Part shown: positions 14,952 through 19,424 of the stretch, in pieces | Layout of the letters: each line of letters starts with the position of its first letter | Numbering within the stretch: the first letter of the stretch is position 1 | Source of the DNA: Hyphomicrobiales bacterium | GTDB taxonomy: Bacteria > Pseudomonadota > Alphaproteobacteria > Rhizobiales > Beijerinckiaceae | Direction: 5' to 3' | Assembly: GCA_003164825.1 (NCBI GenBank) | Contig: PLUH01000050.1 | Coordinates: 5,355 to 24,778, forward strand | DNA length: 19,424 nucleotides | Notes under the pieces: generated by a model | Database searches by the model: none | Told to the model about the DNA's origin: nothing | Seen by the model: the letters and a program-made list of their open reading frames with translations, nothing else | Program-made: the position numbers and the translations under genes

Positions 14952-15841
14952 CCGCTTCGGTCGAGACGGGCGCCGATTTGGTTGCGCCGCTCGCCTCACG
15001 CCGGCTCGCCCGCCTGCGCCATTTGGATCTTGTCGGCCTCGTCATCACACTCGTCACCGTCGTCGGCGCCGTGCTGTGGGCGTTCCCGCTCTATTGGGGG
15101 CTGGTGACCACGTTCAAGCCCGAATACGAGGTCGTGCGGCCCGGCGTGGAGCTTTGGCCGCAGCACTTCACGCTGGAGAACTACGCTCACGTCCTGCTGC
15201 AGACGAAGATCGGCCTTTGGTATGTGAACTCGCTCATCACCTCCGGCGCGGTCACGATCATCGTGGTGATGATGGCCGCCGGCGCGGGCTACGCCATCTC
15301 GCAGCTCGAATTTCCCGGCCGGCGGTTCTTCTGGTGGATGATCCTGGCGAGCTTTATGATTCCGATCCCGGCGCTGATCGTCAACCACTTCATTCTGATG
15401 AGCCAACTCCGGGTCATCAATACGCTCGCTGGCGTGGTTGGACCCCAACTCATCGCTCCGGTCACGGTCATCATCTACAAGCAGTTCTTCGATTCCGTGC
15501 CTAAGGATTTTCGCGAGGCGGCGGTCATCGACGGCGCGAGCGAGTTCCAGCTCCTGTTCCGAATCTACCTGCCCATGAACTGGGGCGTCACCACGGCTCT
15601 GGCGATCATCACCTTCATCGCCGCATGGAACCTCTTCCTGTGGCCGTTTCTGGCCGTGAGCTCCGAGGACAAGATGAACATCACCGTCGGCATAACCCAG
15701 GTCCACGACGCCTTCGGCGTCAGCTATGGACGCGACCTTGCCGTCGCGATGCTCGCCGCGATGCCGGTCGCTGTCATCTATCTGATTTTCCAGCGGCGGG
15801 TGACCCAGGCCATCATGCTGTCGGCGGGGATCAAGGGGTGA
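14948..15841 (+). CDS. Sugar ABC transporter permease, MalG-like
   Basis: 297 residues, second inner-membrane subunit of the importer (MalG/UgpE group). After a ~30-residue cytoplasmic leader, the first membrane segment LVGLVITLVTVVGAVLWAFPLYW is followed by the family-typical LVTTFKPEYEV...LWPQHFTLENYAHVL. The EAA motif reads EAAVIDG at residues 190-196, the same positions as in its partner, followed by ASEFQLLFRIYLPM. The ATG at 14948 overlaps the previous stop. A longer in-frame version beginning inside the first permease is discarded for that reason. The stop overlaps the ATPase start (GTGA). Confidence 0.93.
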   Translation: MTASVETGADLVAPLASRRLARLRHLDLVGLVITLVTVVGAVLWAFPLYWGLVTTFKPEYEVVRPGVELWPQHFTLENYAHVLLQTKIGLWYVNSLITSGAVTIIVVMMAAGAGYAISQLEFPGRRFFWWMILASFMIPIPALIVNHFILMSQLRVINTLAGVVGPQLIAPVTVIIYKQFFDSVPKDFREAAVIDGASEFQLLFRIYLPMNWGVTTALAIITFIAAWNLFLWPFLAVSSEDKMNITVGITQVHDAFGVSYGRDLAVAMLAAMPVAVIYLIFQRRVTQAIMLSAGIKG

Positions 15842-16950
15842 GCGCTGTGGCCGCAAAAAACGGGGAGGCCGCCGCGCCGCATGTCGAGTTGAGGCGCGTG
15901 ACCAAGCGCTATGGCCCGGTCACCGCGATCAGCGACCTGAGCCTAACAGTAGACAAAGGTTCGTTCACCGCTCTCCTCGGCCCGTCGGGCTGCGGCAAAT
16001 CAACCCTGCTCAGGATGATTGCAGGCCTCGAGCCGATAACCGCCGGCCAATGCTTCATTGACAACCTCGACGTGACCGACGTCCCACCGGCGCAGCGGCG
16101 CATCGCCATGGTGTTCCAGTCCTACGCCCTCTACCCCCACATGACGGTCAGGCAGAACATCGCATTCTCGCTCTCGGTCGCCGGCCAGCCGAAAAAGGTG
16201 CAAAACGAGCGTGCGCTGGAAGTCGCCCGCATCCTGCAGCTCGAGCCTTATCTCGATCGCCGCCCGGCCGAGCTTTCGGGCGGCCAGCGTCAGCGGGTGG
16301 CGATCGGCCGGGCGCTGGTGCGCAAGCCCGAAGTGTTCCTGTTCGACGAGCCTTTGTCCAATCTCGACGCCAAGCTGCGGGTGCAAATGCGCCTCGAACT
16401 GGCCAAGCTCCACGCCGATCTCGGCACGACGATGATCTATGTGACGCATGACCAGACGGAGGCGATGACTCTCGCCGACAAGATCGTCGTGCTCGACAAG
16501 GGAGTGATTTCGCAGGTCGGCTCGCCGCTCGAGCTTTATAACGCGCCGGCGAACAAGTTCGTCGCCGCCTTCATCGGTTCCCCGAGCATGAATTTCTTTC
16601 CAGTCGACATAGCCGCGATCAACGGCCGAACGGCGAGCGTGGTCCTGCCGGGCGGGCGAACGGTCGAGATCGGCATTGCCGCCGGCGCCGGCGCCCGCTC
16701 GGCCGAACTCGGCGTGCGGCCTGAGCATCTGACGGTCGTCGATCCGAAGGATCCAGCCGCGGCCTTCGCCGGCGCGGTCGCGATCATCGAGCGCCTCGGC
16801 AATTCGACCATCCTCTACATCGAAACGGCGGTCGGACAGCTGATCGTCGAGGGCGAGGGCGACCTTGACGCGAAATCAGGCCAGACGGTCGGCCTCAGGC
16901 TCAACCAGAGCCACGCGCGTCTCTTCGGGGCGACGGGGGCGACGCTCTGA
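15838..16950 (+). CDS. Sugar ABC transporter ATP-binding protein, MalK/UgpC-like
   Basis: 370 residues, cytoplasmic ATPase of the importer. The GTG at 15838 overlaps the preceding TGA (GTGA), with purine-rich GGGGATCAAGG upstream; a second in-frame GTG at 15847 is possible. Motifs: Walker A GPSGCGKST at residues 48-56, Q-loop in VFQSYALYPHMTV, signature LSGGQRQRVAIGRAL at 146-160, Walker B VFLFDEPLSNLD at 166-177, H-loop VTHDQTEAMTLADK. After about residue 235 (SPSMNFFPVDI) follows a TOBE/MalK-type regulatory domain with LGVRPEHLTVV. The length and domain order are those of the shared MsmX/UgpC class, so the protein might also energise other importers. It is the last gene of the operon and converges with the regulator gene. 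Confidence 0.94.
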   Translation: MSAVAAKNGEAAAPHVELRRVTKRYGPVTAISDLSLTVDKGSFTALLGPSGCGKSTLLRMIAGLEPITAGQCFIDNLDVTDVPPAQRRIAMVFQSYALYPHMTVRQNIAFSLSVAGQPKKVQNERALEVARILQLEPYLDRRPAELSGGQRQRVAIGRALVRKPEVFLFDEPLSNLDAKLRVQMRLELAKLHADLGTTMIYVTHDQTEAMTLADKIVVLDKGVISQVGSPLELYNAPANKFVAAFIGSPSMNFFPVDIAAINGRTASVVLPGGRTVEIGIAAGAGARSAELGVRPEHLTVVDPKDPAAAFAGAVAIIERLGNSTILYIETAVGQLIVEGEGDLDAKSGQTVGLRLNQSHARLFGATGATL

Positions 16951-16980
16951 CCTCGGCGCCGGCGACGACGTGCGCGGAGC

Positions 16981-17007
16981 GCTCAGGCCTCGGTCGTGAG
17001 CCTGAGC
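16981..17007. terminator. Hairpin between convergent ATPase and regulator genes
   Basis: GCTCAGGC (16981-16988) and GCCTGAGC (17000-17007) form a perfect 8-bp stem with an 11-base loop, 30 bases after the ATPase stop. It overlaps the last codons of the opposing regulator gene. It is symmetric and so could serve both directions, but T-runs are absent on both sides. Confidence 0.45.
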
Positions 17008-17912
17008 ACGATGTCCTGATCGTAATTGCCGAACCCGCGGCCGAAGATGTTGACGCCGCCGGGATGGCGCGCGTCGGGCTTGACCTCGATCCTGAGCCGA
17101 ATCGAATGGTGGGCGGAAATGTCGAGGTCCTTGGGCGTCAGCGACGAGATCCTGACGCCATCGACGAACGCGCCGTCCGGCGTCACCCGCCAGCTCTTGA
17201 GCATGCCGTACTGGCTGCCCTTGAGCTTCCACCAGTCGGGCGTGTAGAGCCCCCGCTGATCGCCGAAATCGCCGGGGCTGGTCCAGACGCCGAGCTCCCT
17301 GCCGTTGACCGCGACCGTGATGTCGGACGGCCAGTCGGTGGCGGTCCCGGGCACTTCGGACGAAAGCTCGAGCGAGAATTCGAGCGCGGTGACCGCCCTG
17401 CCGACCAGCCGGGCGTTGTTGGGAAACTGATATTCGACGAAGCCGCGCGTGAACCACATGAGGCCGGCATTCATCCGGTCCGGGTCGAGGAAGGTCCCCG
17501 GCACGTCGAGGAGCGCGATGATTCCCTGCGGCGAGCACAGGCCGCAAGGGGCGCTCACTTCGCAGCTCGTATAGAGCCCGATCGGCATCGCGACTTCGAT
17601 GGCGTTGGCGTCGACGCCGCCAACGTCGTCGCGGAACATCACCAACACCTCGTCGAAGGCGGAGAAGCAGAGCTTTTGATTGCCTTTCCGCCCCTTCTGC
17701 GTTTCCGTCCGAATGAGTCCGGCGCTTTCGAGGATTTGCAGGTTGGACGAGACGGTCGATTGAGGCAGGTTGAGCGCCTCGGCAATGTCATTGACGTTGA
17801 CGCCGGGGCGCCGATGCAACAGGCGCAATATTCGCGCCCGGGCGAGCGAAGCCAGTCCGCGAACCACGTCCGGCCGCTCCGCGGGATCGACCACCAGGAA
17901 ATTGCGCGACAT
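16983..17912 (-). CDS. ArsR-type helix-turn-helix regulator with large C-terminal domain
   Basis: 309 residues; ArsR proteins are usually about 100, so two thirds is an extra domain. Residues 13-85 form the winged helix: VVRGLASLARARILRLLHRR, then NVNDIAEALNLPQSTVSSNLQILESAGLI and the basic wing RTETQKGRKGNQK. Residues 105-130 hold a Cys cluster (C117-x5-C123-x2-C126, plus C82) that could bind a metal. Residues about 150-309 are rich in beta-strand-like and aromatic stretches (DITVAVNGRELGVWTSPGDF, GGVNIFGRGFGNYDQDIVLRL), resembling a carbohydrate-binding beta-sandwich; I infer a sugar-sensing role. The ATG at 17912 follows AGGA by 7 bases. The gene sits between the importer operon and a GH2 gene, and operator-like site 3 is upstream. 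A repressor of this locus is the likeliest role; binding partner and ligand are not proven. Confidence 0.85.
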   Translation of the reverse strand: MSRNFLVVDPAERPDVVRGLASLARARILRLLHRRPGVNVNDIAEALNLPQSTVSSNLQILESAGLIRTETQKGRKGNQKLCFSAFDEVLVMFRDDVGGVDANAIEVAMPIGLYTSCEVSAPCGLCSPQGIIALLDVPGTFLDPDRMNAGLMWFTRGFVEYQFPNNARLVGRAVTALEFSLELSSEVPGTATDWPSDITVAVNGRELGVWTSPGDFGDQRGLYTPDWWKLKGSQYGMLKSWRVTPDGAFVDGVRISSLTPKDLDISAHHSIRLRIEVKPDARHPGGVNIFGRGFGNYDQDIVLRLTTEA

Positions 17913-17941
17913 TCTCGGTCCTGCCCAGCCTTGCGGGTTTC

Positions 17942-17960
17942 GTATCAGCTTTTCGGATAT
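17942..17960. promoter_or_regulatory. Operator-like site 3 (TATC-N9-GATA), regulator/GH2 divergent promoter
   Basis: The 19-mer GTATCAGCTTTTCGGATAT matches site 1 in the TATCA and GATAT arms and the spacing. It lies in the 106-bp gap between the divergent regulator and GH2 genes, 29 bases from the regulator start, so it could control both. A short palindromic GGATAATCC follows at 17963-17971. Confidence 0.5.
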
Positions 17961-18018
17961 TTGGATAATCCGCCCTGCGGCCGCGCCGGTCGCCTTCCAG
18001 GCCTTGTCGGAGCCTCAC

Positions 18019-19424
18019 ATGCGCGCTGATGCCGCCGGACGCCGGGCAACGCTGACCCTGGACGGCGTCTGGGATTTCGAATTCGAAGGTCCGTCGGCGC
18101 GGCTCGGCGGCGAGGGCCATACGATCCGCTCGCCGGGGATCTGGCAGGCTCAGTTTCCGGCGCTGCGCAACGCGCACGGGACGGGGCGATATCGGCGCGG
18201 CGTTCAAATCCCGCCGGGTTGGAGGGGGAAAAGCATCGTTCTCGTCATGGAGGGCGTGTTCCACGAATCGATAATCCTCGTCGACGAGGTTGCGGTTGCG
18301 GTTCATGGCGACGGCTGGACTCCGATCGAGATCGACCTGACCGATGCGCTCGACGGCAAGACCTCGTTCGCGCTCGGCGTCGACGCGCGCGTCCCCGACG
18401 ACCGCAACGGCGGCCGATTCAGCCAGTCGCTGGCCGGAAAGCAGGACTGGTATGGGGTCCAGGGCGGAATCTGGAAGCCGGCGCGAATCGAGGCGCGCGA
18501 TCCGGTTCACCTGAGCGAACTTGCGGTTCGATGCGCCTACGACCTCGCGCGAGGGACGGTCGTCGTGAAAGGAATGCTTTCCCAGGCGGCCAAGGGGGTG
18601 GTGCGGCTCACGCTCTCCCGCTCGGGCCAGGCCGTGGCGCGGCACGACGTCCCGCTGCGCTCCGCCGAGTTCGAAGCGAGGCTCGAGGTCGCCAATCCCG
18701 ACCCGTGGTCGCCCGATAGGCCCAAGCTTTACGATCTCACGGTCGAGCTCGTCCATGACGGGCGCGTCGTCGACAGCGCCGAACGACGGATCGGGTTCCG
18801 GCGGTTCGAGGCCAAAGGCGGACGCCTCCTTCTGAACGGCGAGCCTTTCTATATGTTCGGGGCCCTCGATCAGGACTGGCATCCCGGGGAGGAGTGCCGC
18901 GCTCCGAGCGCCGAGTTCCTCGAGCAGCGCTTCGTCCGCGCCAAGGCGATGGGGCTCAACACGCTGCGCTGCCATGTCAAGATTCCGGACCGGCTCTATT
19001 TCGAACTCGCCGACCGGCTCGGGCTCATCGTCTGGCTCGACATGCCCTACATGCAATTCCTCGCTCCCGTGACGCGCGAAGCGCTGCAGCGGGTGTTCCG
19101 GACCTCGGTCGCGACCCACGGCCACCATCCCTCGATCTCAATCTGGACGCTCTTCAATGAGGGATGGGGAATCGATCTCGACGACAATCCGGACGACCGG
19201 CGCTGGTTGATCGAGACGTTCGATGCGGCAAAGGCGCTCATCCCCGACAGCCTGCTCGTCGACAACTCGCCGTGCTTCCCGCGCAATTATCACCTCAAGA
19301 CCGACATCGAGGACTTCCATTGGTACAACGGCTTCCCGCACCAGAACGAGGCTTTCGCCGCGACCACGCGCGCCTTCGCCGCCCGCGCGGCTTGGACCTT
19401 CTCGCCGCATGGCGATGCTGAGCT
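18019..19424 (+). CDS. Glycoside hydrolase family 2 protein (5' part, runs off the right edge)
   Basis: 468 codons are visible and the frame is open to the end of the window. Domain order is that of GH2: an N-terminal sugar-binding jelly roll (TLDGVWDFEFEG, then RYRRGVQIP and VFHESIILVDEVAVAVHGDGW, residues about 13-175), an immunoglobulin-like domain ending in PWSPDRPKLYDLTVEL and IGFRRFEA (to about 264), and the start of the catalytic barrel from NGEPFYMFG (273 on). The acid/base Glu381 is in SIWTLFNEGWG; the nucleophile lies past the window. The ATG at 18019 follows GGAG by about 7 bases. There is no signal peptide, so it is cytoplasmic. GH2 includes beta-galactosidases, beta-glucuronidases and beta-mannosidases; the arabinofuranosidase and importer nearby would suit a beta-galactosidase acting on arabinogalactan fragments, but that is a guess. 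Confidence 0.9.
   Translation, partial: MRADAAGRRATLTLDGVWDFEFEGPSARLGGEGHTIRSPGIWQAQFPALRNAHGTGRYRRGVQIPPGWRGKSIVLVMEGVFHESIILVDEVAVAVHGDGWTPIEIDLTDALDGKTSFALGVDARVPDDRNGGRFSQSLAGKQDWYGVQGGIWKPARIEARDPVHLSELAVRCAYDLARGTVVVKGMLSQAAKGVVRLTLSRSGQAVARHDVPLRSAEFEARLEVANPDPWSPDRPKLYDLTVELVHDGRVVDSAERRIGFRRFEAKGGRLLLNGEPFYMFGALDQDWHPGEECRAPSAEFLEQRFVRAKAMGLNTLRCHVKIPDRLYFELADRLGLIVWLDMPYMQFLAPVTREALQRVFRTSVATHGHHPSISIWTLFNEGWGIDLDDNPDDRRWLIETFDAAKALIPDSLLVDNSPCFPRNYHLKTDIEDFHWYNGFPHQNEAFAATTRAFAARAAWTFSPHGDAE

Noticed and set aside
17064..18029. Plus-strand open frame of about 320 codons opposite the ArsR-type regulator
   Set aside because: No motif, and it spans the intergenic operator region; the winged helix on the minus strand is unmistakable.
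17788..19128. Minus-strand open frame of about 445 codons opposite the GH2 gene
   Set aside because: It runs through the regulator start and the divergent promoter; the plus-strand GH2 domains and active-site Glu are clear.

Overview
The window is GC-rich chromosomal DNA from a member of the Alphaproteobacteria, most likely the order Hyphomicrobiales (Rhizobiales). This rests on the close match of the encoded ACC deaminase, urea transporter and MarR-type proteins to versions I know from that group, and on a short palindromic repeat of a type common in Bradyrhizobium/Rhodopseudomonas-like genomes. The genus is not decidable by eye. No transposase, integrase, tRNA, rRNA or CRISPR array is visible.

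Layout. (1) Positions 1-4929, plus strand: the end of urtA, then urtB-urtC-urtD-urtE, an ATP-driven urea importer. The urtB/C and C/D junctions are ATGA overlaps, and urtE follows urtD after 4 bases. A structured spacer separates urtA from urtB. (2) 5036-6843: a minus-strand MarR regulator diverges from a plus-strand acetyl-CoA acetyltransferase. The shared promoter region is a nearly symmetric 52-bp dyad with two operator-like palindromes. (3) 6903-9613: a minus-strand methyltransferase and a minus-strand short-chain dehydrogenase, the latter divergent from a plus-strand LysR regulator. (4) 9592-10605, minus: 1-aminocyclopropane-1-carboxylate (ACC) deaminase, overlapping the lysR 3' end by 22 bp. 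A palindromic repeat lies upstream of it. (5) 10892 to the window end: a carbohydrate locus. It holds a GH51 alpha-L-arabinofuranosidase (minus), a divergent CUT1-type ABC oligosaccharide importer (binding protein, two permeases, ATPase), a convergent ArsR-type regulator with a large unusual C-terminal domain, and a divergent GH2 glycosidase that runs off the right edge.

How the genes work together. The importer's binding protein has a signal peptide, while both glycosidases lack one. The locus therefore probably imports short arabinose-/galactose-type oligosaccharides and cleaves them in the cytoplasm. Three look-alike sites of the form TATC-N9-GAT(A/T) lie in front of the arabinofuranosidase, the importer, and the regulator/GH2 pair. 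They suggest one regulon under the local ArsR-type protein. Together with ACC deaminase, which lowers plant ethylene precursor, the content fits a plant-associated lifestyle; that is inference.

The points most worth a second look are the hybrid regulator with its predicted operators, and the face-to-face marR/thiolase promoter dyad. Both glycosidase substrates and both regulator ligands remain unknown.
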